Assembly: GCA_003224235.1 (NCBI GenBank)
Contig: QHYU01000149.1
Location: 5,619-46,768 of the forward strand
DNA from: Acidobacteriota bacterium
GTDB taxonomy: Bacteria > Acidobacteriota > Terriglobia > Acidiferrales > UBA7541
Length of the DNA stretch: 41,150 nucleotides
Direction: 5' to 3'
The notes beneath the pieces are model-generated. The model worked only from the letters and a program-made list of their open reading frames with translations, did not search any database and was not told where the DNA came from. The translations under genes were made by a program, and so were the position numbers. Positions 17,896-25,223 of the stretch are shown piece by piece. The stretch's first letter is position 1; each line of letters opens with the position of its first letter.

Positions 17896-18760
17896 GGTGT
17901 TGCTGATTACGGGTGGTTTTTTCCTGCGGCATCCGCTTAAGCCACGTTTCTTCCGACTCGTAGATGTAGCGAAACAGGGCTACATAGACCTCGGAGGCAT
18001 CAAAGACCGTCTGATATTCTACGGTTCCCCTAAAGTCCACGTTTTTTTTGGAATCTCCCACTTCGGTAATCAAACTGCTTTGCAGACCGTCAATATCAAT
18101 GATGGGTCGGTCAGTGGACTTATCTCCGCCAAGAGCCAAGTCAAGCCCTGCTACCTCAATACGTTTAACTTCGGAACCCCCGACGAACGAATATTCGATT
18201 TGACATCTGAGAATTGTTGCTGGGGTGCGCCCCATATTGGTGACTTTCAATCGGTGCTTACGATGTTCCCCAGCGACTATTTCCTCGTCACTCAACTGTG
18301 CCCAATTATTCACCACTGGGCGACACCATCCCACCTTGTCGAAGCGCCTACAAATCGGAATCAGTTCGACTATGACCCAAGCACGTTCGCTGTTAATCAT
18401 TGCATTAGCCTGCTTCTCGATTGCGGCAGTTTGACGAACGATTATTTTCAACGTGCAAATCGCAACAATGATTGCCACGATTCCCGCGAAAAACAGTCCG
18501 ATATTCGGGAGATTCTCAGGAGAAAACAGGCGCGAGAAATAGCTTTTCGGGTTATCTGCGGCCCGATTGCACTGGCAATTGGTTGCTTCCTGATTTACTA
18601 CGACCCCGGCATTAGGCGGGGATGGGGGTTTTGCGGTATCTGGTTTTTTCGTGGCTTGGGCGTGGGTCTCATTGGTGGTGGGCTTGCGGCGTTCTTCCTG
18701 CCCGTGTATTGGCAGATGGACTGCAAGCACGATAGCAAACAGGTACCCCTTCATGCCCAT
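17888..18760 (-). CDS. Putative secreted/membrane protein with one internal TM helix
   Basis: This protein of 290 residues has unknown function. A likely signal peptide (about 1-19, KGYLFAIVLAVHLPIHG) is followed by a polar Pro/Thr/Asn-rich stretch, then a transmembrane helix (NIGLFFAGIVAIIVAICTL, about 83-101), a short charged linker, and a C-terminal domain with SERAWVIVEL and KVTNMGRTPATI. Those blocks recall a family of uncharacterised membrane proteins I associate with Acidobacteriota; that is recollection, not a search. The start at ATG 18760 is chosen for the signal peptide; the frame stays open further upstream but that part is low-complexity and antisense to other genes. A plus-strand frame of similar length overlaps it and is judged a shadow. 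It is the main cargo of the mobile unit. Confidence 0.68.
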   Translation of the reverse strand: MGMKGYLFAIVLAVHLPIHGQEERRKPTTNETHAQATKKPDTAKPPSPPNAGVVVNQEATNCQCNRAADNPKSYFSRLFSPENLPNIGLFFAGIVAIIVAICTLKIIVRQTAAIEKQANAMINSERAWVIVELIPICRRFDKVGWCRPVVNNWAQLSDEEIVAGEHRKHRLKVTNMGRTPATILRCQIEYSFVGGSEVKRIEVAGLDLALGGDKSTDRPIIDIDGLQSSLITEVGDSKKNVDFRGTVEYQTVFDASEVYVALFRYIYESEETWLKRMPQEKTTRNQQHPN

Positions 18761-18844
18761 ACTGTAACGCAAATCATCAAGACGTATATCACAGATGATT
18801 CCTACATCCCCGAACGGAGATTCAGCGCGCCCGAGATCGAGATT

Positions 18845-19027
18845 TTGGAGATTAGCGGTCATCCGAAAGCACCTAGAATTTACGCATGGGCGCACGATAC
18901 CGATGACCCGAAGAAACCCAGACGACATGTCACAGTCTTGCATATCGCTCCTGTCATTTCGGCGCCGGCAGCAGTCAGAGCTGCAATCGTTCAGGAGCTC
19001 AGAAATGCCGAGGCAGAAGAAAGCTAG
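18845..19027 (+). CDS. Small hypothetical protein of the mobile unit
   Basis: A frame ending at 19027 encodes a plausible compact domain with HPKAPRIYAWAHDTDD, RRHVTVLHIAP and APAAVRAAIVQELRNA, which reads like a real small soluble protein rather than noise. The start is uncertain: TTG 18845 gives 60 residues, ATG 18716 gives 103 but would overlap the 5' end of the divergent membrane-protein gene. It overlaps the next small gene by 23 bases, so the two would be translationally coupled. No function can be assigned. Confidence 0.42.
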   Translation: MEISGHPKAPRIYAWAHDTDDPKKPRRHVTVLHIAPVISAPAAVRAAIVQELRNAEAEES

Positions 19028-19190
19028 GAAAGTCGGGCGTCCACGCCTTCCTAACGGAGCGGCTAAAGGGAAGATTGTGCCTGTTTGCTTCAGTTCTGCC
19101 GACTTCAAGTCTCTAGTGGCAGCAGCAAGGGCAAGCAAGCAGAGTCTTTCAGATTGGATTCGGAGCACGCTAAATGCCGCAATCCGGTAG
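19005..19190 (+). CDS. Small ribbon-helix-helix-like DNA-binding protein
   Basis: The protein has 61 residues. A basic N-terminus with an AT-hook-like KVGRPRLP is followed by KIVPVCFSSADFKSLVAAARASKQSLSDWIRSTLNAAIR. This pattern, one strand then two helices ending in SDWIRSTL, is typical of Arc/MetJ-type ribbon-helix-helix proteins such as plasmid repressors and antitoxins. The start ATG 19005 has a very good AGGAG seven bases upstream. It lies inside the mobile unit and may repress its cargo or act in its maintenance; both are inference. Its stop is ten bases from the right terminal repeat. Confidence 0.7.
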   Translation: MPRQKKARKVGRPRLPNGAAKGKIVPVCFSSADFKSLVAAARASKQSLSDWIRSTLNAAIR

Positions 19191-19199
19191 CGGGAACTT

Positions 19200-19216
19200 C
19201 AAATTAGGACGCCACC
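19200..19216 (-). repeat. Right terminal inverted repeat of the mobile unit
   Basis: Read on the minus strand this is GGTGGCGTCCTAATTTG, 15 of 17 identical to the left end. It begins ten bases after the stop of the small ribbon-helix-helix-like gene and is followed by CAATCTCA at 19217-19224. Confidence 0.78.
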
Positions 19217-19317
19217 CAATCTCAGCGACTCGCCCGCAGCATTCCATGGCAGTTGGTCGAACAGCGCATGCCCGTTATCTCCTCCCCTGCTGAGCAGGGC
19301 TAACAGAGCCAGTTGGA

Positions 19318-20394
19318 TTACGCGTTTTTCCATTCCTTCCAGTCCCGGGTGAGGGCCTTGGCCATTTTCTTCGCCGCTTGGTGTAACCAACGTCCCGGGC
19401 GCCTGGCCAGATCCCTTTCGATGGCGCGAACGGCTTCGCGGCTCCCGAGATGCACATTGGCGGTTTCCCACCCCATCGAATGGAGCAAGAGGGCTTCATC
19501 CCGAGATTTGGGGAGCGTGGAAAGCTCGATCCGGGAACAGTCTGGAGCGAGCCGGCGCACGATCCAATTGCCGCGCACATGCACGAAGGGGTCCCGGACG
19601 CGCACAGCGCAGGTGATGAGCTCCTCGCACCTGACTTTTTGCGGAAGCTTCTGCGGGCTGGCCCAAACACACCCCGAGGGCACCAGCGCCTTGGCCTCGC
19701 GGACGACGCAACCGCCTCCCCAATCGGCCAGCGCGACAATGCGTTGGCGGCCCAGGCTGCCAAGCCCGGCAACCCGCCGCTTGCGCCGGTATTTCAAGCC
19801 GGGCTGCGGCAGCAGTTCTTCCAACCCGCGGCGGGCCTCCTCGGGAACCGGGCCCTTCCACTCTGGCAGCGCTTCCATTTTCTTCCAGAACACCACCGGA
19901 TCGCGCAGCTCATTCAACGCCATATCGCGCAGCCACTTGTGGTGCTCCGCCAAGACAAACGCGCGGCCGCCGGAGCGCAGGCCCTCGCGGTAGCCTTCCA
20001 GAATCGCTTCGCTGGCTTGGCGAGCTCGGATGGCCAAGTGCTCCTCCTTCGCGGCTACCCGCGCGCTCGCCGCCAGGCGCACTAGATCATTGGTGTACGC
20101 CATGGGGTAAGCTTCGTCGAAATCGTTGACGCCCCAGATGAGCCGCCCCTCCGCATCGCGCCAGCTTCCGAAGTTTTCGACGTGAAGGTCGCCGACCGCC
20201 AGGACTGCCGGAGCAGCAGCCAGCTTAGGGCAGATCTCCTGCCAGAGCTGCACCCAACGATAGAAGGTCGCGCGAAGGAATGGAAAGACTCCCGCGGCCA
20301 TCTGCTGATGTTTGAGCCGGAGATCAACAGGCACGAGCGTGGCGCGCTTCGCTACCCACTCCTCGTAGAGCCGGGTGGCCTCGTCGATCTTCAT
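19318..20394 (-). CDS. DUF2252 family protein
   Basis: The protein has 358 residues. GDLHVENFGSWRDAEGRLIWGVNDFDEA is the hallmark block of DUF2252, a family distantly related to aminoglycoside-phosphotransferase/kinase folds; the Asp and Asn of this block resemble catalytic-loop residues. Other blocks are DLVRLAASARVAA and a C-terminal helical segment. No enzyme activity is established for the family. ATG 20394 is chosen because GGAGG lies six bases upstream; the frame extends 17 codons further. It is divergent from sixA across a 282-base intergenic region that contains a TATAAA-like hexamer but no clear -35. Confidence 0.82.
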   Translation of the reverse strand: MKIDEATRLYEEWVAKRATLVPVDLRLKHQQMAAGVFPFLRATFYRWVQLWQEICPKLAAAPAVLAVGDLHVENFGSWRDAEGRLIWGVNDFDEAYPMAYTNDLVRLAASARVAAKEEHLAIRARQASEAILEGYREGLRSGGRAFVLAEHHKWLRDMALNELRDPVVFWKKMEALPEWKGPVPEEARRGLEELLPQPGLKYRRKRRVAGLGSLGRQRIVALADWGGGCVVREAKALVPSGCVWASPQKLPQKVRCEELITCAVRVRDPFVHVRGNWIVRRLAPDCSRIELSTLPKSRDEALLLHSMGWETANVHLGSREAVRAIERDLARRPGRWLHQAAKKMAKALTRDWKEWKNA

Positions 20395-20676
20395 AGCTGC
20401 CTCCGTCTGAGCCGTATGTATTCTCCGCTGACTGAGTCGGCGCAAACTGAAATTGTTTGCGAGACGGTTCGGCTATAAAATCCACTTCGGCAGGGCGCAG
20501 AGCGCAACCGACTTGTCTCCCGCGGAGCAGTGCGCCCGGCGCTCGCTGGCCATCTCTGGCTGCGCAGGGCGGCCCGCCGAGATTCACACCAGTTTGCCGG
20601 CTTGGCGCAGTGCCATTTACGGTCCGGTGCGATTCTATCCCGCGCTGAGAGCGCCACGCCAGGCTGTCGAGGGAAT

Positions 20677-21174
20677 ATGCTTCTCTACCTGATGCGGCAC
20701 GGAATCGCCATCAATCGCGAGGATCCCGATTGCCCGCCCGAAGTGGAGCGCCATCTGACTCCCAAGGGAATCGCGCGAACTCGGGCGGCGGCCAAAGGCT
20801 TGCGCGCCCTGCGAATCCGACCTGACGAGATGCTGACCAGCCCTTATCTTCGCGCGGTGCAGACCGCGGAGATTACTCGCGCGGTCGTCGACTTTCCTAT
20901 TGAAAAAATCCGCAGGACCGATGCCTTGAAGCCCGAAGCCAAGCCGGCGCTTTTCTTCGAGGAGGTCGCTCGCTTGAAGGCCGATGAGGTCATGTGCTTT
21001 GGGCACGCCCCAAACATGGATGAGCTGATCGCTCATGCCGTGCGCGCTCCCATGGCCTTCACAGCGCTCAAGAAGGCGGGTGTGGCATGCCTCGAAGTGC
21101 AGTCCTTTTCCCCGCTTAAGGCAACCCTGGAATGGTTGCATACCGCGAAGACATTGCGCTTGCTCGGTGAATAA
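20677..21174 (+). CDS. sixA: Phosphohistidine phosphatase SixA-like
   Basis: This small histidine phosphatase of the phosphoglycerate-mutase-like (branch 1) superfamily has 165 residues. The RHG motif (Arg7, His8, Gly9) opens the protein, Arg59 is in TSPYLRAVQTAEI, and the second histidine is His110 in CFGHAPNMDEL. E. coli SixA dephosphorylates phosphohistidine on HPt or phosphocarrier proteins. The start at ATG 20677 has GAGGGA just upstream; an in-frame extension to 20530 lacks family residues. It is convergent with the CHAD-HD gene (18-base gap). SixA genes are often seen beside CHAD and polyphosphate-related genes, so a role in that context is possible. Confidence 0.88.
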   Translation: MLLYLMRHGIAINREDPDCPPEVERHLTPKGIARTRAAAKGLRALRIRPDEMLTSPYLRAVQTAEITRAVVDFPIEKIRRTDALKPEAKPALFFEEVARLKADEVMCFGHAPNMDELIAHAVRAPMAFTALKKAGVACLEVQSFSPLKATLEWLHTAKTLRLLGE

Positions 21175-21192
21175 CACGCCGGCTTCCCTAGC

Positions 21193-22650
21193 CTAGCGTG
21201 GGCTGGTCGCAGGCCGGATCATCACTGGGCGGTCGCAGACCATTTCCAGCAAGTGCCGGCTGGCCGCCAAACGAGAGGCCAGCGGTTCTTCCTCGGTGTA
21301 ACCTTCCGCCCGAATCACCACCGCACCCGGCTCCTGCTCGACCCGGAGTTCTCTTACGCAACTGGTATGACCGAAGTCGAGCGTGTTTGCCAGGCGCAAG
21401 ATACCAGCCAGAAGCTGTACCCTTTGTTGCTGGGCAGAAGAGAGCGAAGCGTAAGCCTTGTGTTTCGGGAGCGGCAGATCGTTTTGGTGATAACGCGCAA
21501 CTACGGCCGCTAGGCGTATCTCCTCCGTTGTCCACCCGGGCGGCGGCGTGAGTTTGCGGATCAAACGATAGGAGGCCTTCGCGTGCTTCTTCTCGTTGAT
21601 CGCGCGGCCGACGTCGTGCATCAGCGCCGCCGCGTGGAGGATGGCACGTGCCCGCACGTCCATGCCAGGGCATGCCAAACCGTTCGTAGCCAAACCGTCA
21701 TAGAGCTGAAGCGCCAGCCGGGCGACCCGCTGCGCATGGGGGTAATCGGGATCGAGATAGGAAGCCCAAGCACCCAGCCAGTCTATGCCGGCTGACTCCA
21801 GGCGCTCCCCCCGGGGCAATGCTGCCCTCCATTCCCACCACAAAGATTTCCGGCCGAGCATCTTTTGCCGGTAGCGCTCGAGCCGTTGCTGGCGGTGCAA
21901 ATCGATTTCTTTGCGCCAGCGTGCGCGCTCTTGCTCCCCAACGGCTCTCCCCAGCCGGACTAACGTCCCCCAGAGGACATCGAGATCGTGCATTTCACCA
22001 AGCAGGTCTTGCAAGCTCTTGAGCTCCCCGCCCCATTCGACGTGACGCCGCGGCAGGAAGTTCTCCACGGTATAACGAAATCGCTTCAAAGCGATGCGCA
22101 GGCGGTGAAACGCAACTTTGGACCTGTTGCGCACTGCCTGCCGGTGCCGCGCGTAGGCTTTGCTCCACCGCTCCAGCGCCAGAAGTTCAAACACCGGACT
22201 ATCTAGCGGCACTTGGGACGCTCGAGGCGGTAGTAGCTTCGACCAGGACTTCCACTCTTTGTGGTCAAAATCCCGCAGGGCCTTCGAGGCATCTTCGCCC
22301 GCGAGTCGCTCACGGTCGGCAAGGATTTCCAGCAGCCGATTGCCCAGTGCGTCATCGGGAACTCGGAGCCGCGAGACCCAATCCCGCATCACCTGGATGT
22401 CTCGGAGTCCTCCGAGACCCTTTAGGAGCCGCTTACAGGCTTTCTGCATGCGTTTCCAATCAGGGTGCGAGTCGATCCGCCTAATCCCAGCAGCCATCGA
22501 CCTGCACCGCCGCAAAGCCACTCGCAGATCGTGCACAGGACCAGGGGCCAGGCCGTACCCCACGTTCCCGAGCTCCTTCGGCACCTGGTGCATCCAGTAC
22601 GCCAGGCCTGTCGCAGGCTCTGCGGCGATCGCTTTGGCTTTCGGCGGCAT
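21193..22650 (-). CDS. CHAD domain-HD (Ppx/GppA C-terminal-like) fusion protein
   Basis: The protein has 485 residues. The N-terminal CHAD domain (about 15-285) has paired conserved helices, VHDLRVALRRCRS and FHRLRIALKRFRY, rich in His and Arg, plus LQDLLGEMHDLDV. CHAD domains bind polyphosphate. The C-terminal half (about 300-480) carries an HD metal site, LHAAALMHDVGRAINEKKH, and resembles the HD-like C-terminal part of Ppx/GppA exopolyphosphatases. The actin-like catalytic domain of Ppx is absent. ATG 22650 is used; GTG 22656 is possible. It follows the two kinase-like genes on the same strand with a 69-base gap, probably one operon. A role in polyphosphate or nucleotide turnover is inferred. 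Confidence 0.85.
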   Translation of the reverse strand: MPPKAKAIAAEPATGLAYWMHQVPKELGNVGYGLAPGPVHDLRVALRRCRSMAAGIRRIDSHPDWKRMQKACKRLLKGLGGLRDIQVMRDWVSRLRVPDDALGNRLLEILADRERLAGEDASKALRDFDHKEWKSWSKLLPPRASQVPLDSPVFELLALERWSKAYARHRQAVRNRSKVAFHRLRIALKRFRYTVENFLPRRHVEWGGELKSLQDLLGEMHDLDVLWGTLVRLGRAVGEQERARWRKEIDLHRQQRLERYRQKMLGRKSLWWEWRAALPRGERLESAGIDWLGAWASYLDPDYPHAQRVARLALQLYDGLATNGLACPGMDVRARAILHAAALMHDVGRAINEKKHAKASYRLIRKLTPPPGWTTEEIRLAAVVARYHQNDLPLPKHKAYASLSSAQQQRVQLLAGILRLANTLDFGHTSCVRELRVEQEPGAVVIRAEGYTEEEPLASRLAASRHLLEMVCDRPVMIRPATSPR

Positions 22651-22719
22651 GTTCACCGCGCACTATACAATTAAATTAAACAGCAAGCTGAGGACCGGCG
22701 GGGCAACAGCGGTTAGAAG

Positions 22720-23535
22720 CTAGAGTTTGAGTTCTTTTTCCGGCTGCTCGGGCCGCACCAACACTGGACTAGGCGAGGAATCGACCGGCAGCAGGTCCAC
22801 CGGAGCAGGGGCCGCCACCCCGGCCGGTGCGCCGTCGCCCTTCACCGGCTGCGGTTCGCCGAGCAGCACCCCGAGAATCCCCGCGCGGAGCTGCTCGAAA
22901 ACGGTTCGGGGATCCGGCGAGGCATCAATCACCTCGAACTTGTATTCCTCGGCCAACTTGTCAAATTGTTCCAGCAGCGCGCTCTGGTAGCGGCGAAAGC
23001 TATCGTACATATCCTCGCTGGCGTAAAGGTCCATACCGGACTCCCAGTAGTCGAAGCCGCGCGAGAACACCACTCGGGGAATCAAGTCGTCCACCCCGAT
23101 TCGCAGGTAGAAAGTGGCGTCAGGTTTCAGCGCGAATGCGTGGACATTACGCACCCACTCCGGGGCGAGCCCGCGCACCATGGCCCTGGCCATCAGGGAA
23201 TAGATGTAGCGGTCCGTAAGAACGACAAACCCCGCGCGCAGCGCCGGAACGATCTCGTTTTCCAGCCTGTCGGCGAAATCGGAGGCATAAAATAAGCTCA
23301 GGGTGATTCGCCCCAGGGTGTGCCCTTGCTTGGCGCGCTTGATGCCCTTTCCTGCCAGACCAGAACGAGAAAGACCAGTGTCCAGCACCGCGCGGCCCTG
23401 TTGCTCGAGCCATTCCTTCAGCAGGCTGATCTGGGTCGAGCGGCCCACCCCGTCGGTGCCTTCGATCACGATTAGTTTTCCGACCAAATCGCCGAGGTTC
23501 ATCCCCGGCAGAGCCACACCGTAGGTCTCTTTCAT
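22720..23535 (-). CDS. Thymidylate kinase-like protein with degenerate P-loop
   Basis: The protein has 271 residues with a TMK-type fold: Walker A region EGTDGVGRST (about 25-34), DRYIYSLMARA after FADRLENEIVPAL, and LRIGVDDLIPR in the sugar/LID region. The Walker A lysine is replaced by Arg32, which normally abolishes or greatly weakens phosphate binding. An extra C-terminal tail of about 50 residues is rich in Pro, Ala and Val. Its ATG overlaps the stop of the upstream kinase by four bases (ATGA), so the two are made together and may form a hetero-oligomer in which this copy is regulatory. It is not safe to call it the housekeeping dTMP kinase. Confidence 0.8.
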   Translation of the reverse strand: MKETYGVALPGMNLGDLVGKLIVIEGTDGVGRSTQISLLKEWLEQQGRAVLDTGLSRSGLAGKGIKRAKQGHTLGRITLSLFYASDFADRLENEIVPALRAGFVVLTDRYIYSLMARAMVRGLAPEWVRNVHAFALKPDATFYLRIGVDDLIPRVVFSRGFDYWESGMDLYASEDMYDSFRRYQSALLEQFDKLAEEYKFEVIDASPDPRTVFEQLRAGILGVLLGEPQPVKGDGAPAGVAAPAPVDLLPVDSSPSPVLVRPEQPEKELKL

Positions 23536-24215
23536 GGCGCCACCCGGAGCTGTTTGGCTTGGGCCAGCTTAGCCCCGACAAGTTGTCGCATCTGAGCCTG
23601 CTGCGCCTCAATTGGCAACGTCGCGTCGATCACCGTTAAACCGAATTCGGGCACTATCTTTTCATATTCTTCCAGGATGCGCGCCTGAAAGAGGCGAAAG
23701 CTCTCGTCCGGATCCACGCTCAGCTCTAGGTCCATGCCGGCCTCGTAATACTTGAAGCCGTTACGAGAGTCGTTCAGCCGCTTCATGGCTATCTCCAGTG
23801 GCACCCGAAAATAAAACGCGAGGGTAGGTTTCACGGCAAAGCTATAGAGCTCCCGAGTCCACTTCGGATCCATGCCGCGCGCCACGTCGCGGGCGAAGGC
23901 GGTGTAGATGTACCGGTCGCAGAGCACAACAGCCCCGGCCTTCAGCAGCGGGATGATGTTGCGCTCCATGCGGTCGGCAAAGTCTGTGGCATGGATGAGG
24001 CAGAAGGTCGAAGGCGTCAGCAACTTTTTCTTCTTGCCCCGTTTTGTCGTGTCTTTGACCACGAGCGAAGAGTTCCATTCGCTGAATACCACGCCGTAGC
24101 CCTCGGCTCTCAGCCACTGGTGTAGCAGCAATAACTGAGTAGACTTGCCGGAGCCGTCGATGCCCTCGACGACGAACAGTCGGCCAGGGATACGATGCTC
24201 GCCGTAGCGTTTCAA
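23532..24215 (-). CDS. Thymidylate kinase-like nucleoside monophosphate kinase
   Basis: The protein has 227 residues from a TTG start at 24215, with GGGGAT upstream; no better start exists ahead of the P-loop. Walker A is complete: VEGIDGSGKSTQ with Lys24. DRYIYTAFARDVARG matches the DRY motif of dTMP kinases (EC 2.7.4.9). Compared with typical Tmk it has an unusual basic insert, TKRGKKKKLL, after the first substrate loop. It is the first gene of tmk-like, tmk-like, CHAD-HD. Given the CHAD/SixA setting it could act on a different monophosphate or a polyphosphate-linked substrate; dTMP kinase remains the default reading. Confidence 0.82.
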   Translation of the reverse strand: MKRYGEHRIPGRLFVVEGIDGSGKSTQLLLLHQWLRAEGYGVVFSEWNSSLVVKDTTKRGKKKKLLTPSTFCLIHATDFADRMERNIIPLLKAGAVVLCDRYIYTAFARDVARGMDPKWTRELYSFAVKPTLAFYFRVPLEIAMKRLNDSRNGFKYYEAGMDLELSVDPDESFRLFQARILEEYEKIVPEFGLTVIDATLPIEAQQAQMRQLVGAKLAQAKQLRVAP

Positions 24216-24436
24216 ATTGGAACTATCCCCATCAGGCTAAATTTGCGCCGCATGAAGCAGAGTTAAGCTTCAAAATTATTTTAGCAGAGCCAGGGGAAAT
24301 TAGAGATGGGGAATGAGGAAGACTCCGCGTTTTGCTATAAGTCGTTATTTCAGAATGTATTAGATAATGACTCGCCGATTTGTAAGAGGAGATCCCTGTG
24401 GCCGGGAGATTTCGTTCAGCAGGTCCTGGCATTGGC

Positions 24437-25141
24437 TCAAGCGTCCGCGGCAGTAGGCGGACCTGGCGAGAGCTTGCCGAGGTAGAGGGCCATGCCGACA
24501 GCGGCGTTCATCCCCAGGCGTTGGAGGGCACGGACTTCACGGCGACTGCGGATCCCTCCCGCGGCGGTTATGCGCAGCCGGGTCGCACGGCGCAGCTTGC
24601 GAAACCAAGCAAGGCTGGTGCCGCGCATGGTGCCTTCCGCATCCACGTAAGTGCACAGAAATTCGGAACAGTATTTTTCGAGCTCCGGCATCACCTCTGC
24701 CGGGCGCAAAAGCAGCTTCTCTCGCCAGCCGCCCACCACGATCCGTCCTCCTTCTGTATCGAGGGCCAAGATGACCCGACGCCGGCCAATGCGCTCGACC
24801 AGGCGTCGCAAGAACGCATGATCAATTTCTCCGCGGCGGAAGGCTGCGCTACCGACAATGACCTTCTCGGCGCCCCAGCGCAGAATCTGCTGGGCGCGCG
24901 CGGGGCTGCGGATCCCGCCGCCGACACGAACCCTCGCCTTTGCGCTGCGGCAGAGCGCGCGAACCAGACGGCCGTTGTTCCCGCGCCGCATTGCGGCGTC
25001 GAGGTCGATCACATGCAGCAGCGGATAGGCTCGAAAGCGGTCGAGCAGGCCAAGAACGTCGTCCACGGCTAGCCGGCGACGCCGCCCGCGCACCAGTTGC
25101 ACCGCCTTGCCACCCTGAAGATCAATGCAGGGAACAATCAC
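24437..25141 (-). CDS. hisA: Phosphoribosylformimino-AICAR ribotide isomerase
   Basis: HisA (EC 5.3.1.16) opens the ribose ring of ProFAR in the fourth step of His synthesis. It is a 234-residue TIM barrel with catalytic Asp7 (PCIDLQGGKAVQL) and Asp128 (ALDTEGGRIVVGGW), and phosphate-binding glycine motifs RVGGGIRS and TAAGGIRS. It is the last gene of the his operon, 82 bases after hisF, the second-largest internal gap. The loop regions are Arg-rich and the protein is slightly shorter than typical (about 240-250). No terminator was recognised downstream. Confidence 0.92.
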   Translation of the reverse strand: MIVPCIDLQGGKAVQLVRGRRRRLAVDDVLGLLDRFRAYPLLHVIDLDAAMRRGNNGRLVRALCRSAKARVRVGGGIRSPARAQQILRWGAEKVIVGSAAFRRGEIDHAFLRRLVERIGRRRVILALDTEGGRIVVGGWREKLLLRPAEVMPELEKYCSEFLCTYVDAEGTMRGTSLAWFRKLRRATRLRITAAGGIRSRREVRALQRLGMNAAVGMALYLGKLSPGPPTAADA

Positions 25142-25223
25142 ACTGGCCTACCATCAAGCATCAGTGGCCTACGGATCCCACAGGTCCTCGAGCATACTGT
25201 TTCCCGAGCCCGCCGCGGCGGGC

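Larger units (their letters stand above)
17879..19216. mobile_element. Passenger-only mobile unit with TIRs and 8-bp target duplication
   Basis: The unit is 1338 bp. The left end GGTAGTGTCCTAATTTG (17879-17895) and the inverted right end GGTGGCGTCCTAATTTG (complement of 19200-19216) match at 15 of 17 bases. Immediately outside, CAATCTCA occurs as a direct repeat at 17871-17878 and 19217-19224. The inside is visibly richer in A and T than the neighbours. The unit carries a membrane-protein gene whose stop codon lies inside the left repeat, plus one or two small genes on the other strand; none looks like a transposase. 8-bp duplications are known for several IS families (for example IS1595, ISL3, IS66, IS6), so the unit is probably mobilised in trans. 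The family cannot be assigned from this window. Confidence 0.75.

Noticed and set aside
17831-19027. A 398-codon plus-strand frame across most of the mobile unit
   Set aside because: It begins outside the unit's left end, and over most of its length it is antisense to a frame with a signal peptide, a transmembrane helix and NSERAW/GRTPA blocks. Only its last part (after about 18845) reads like a protein and is called separately.
20453-20479. TTGTTT/TATAAA pair before sixA
   Set aside because: The spacer is only 15 bases and it lies about 200 bases from the gene; too weak to list as a promoter.
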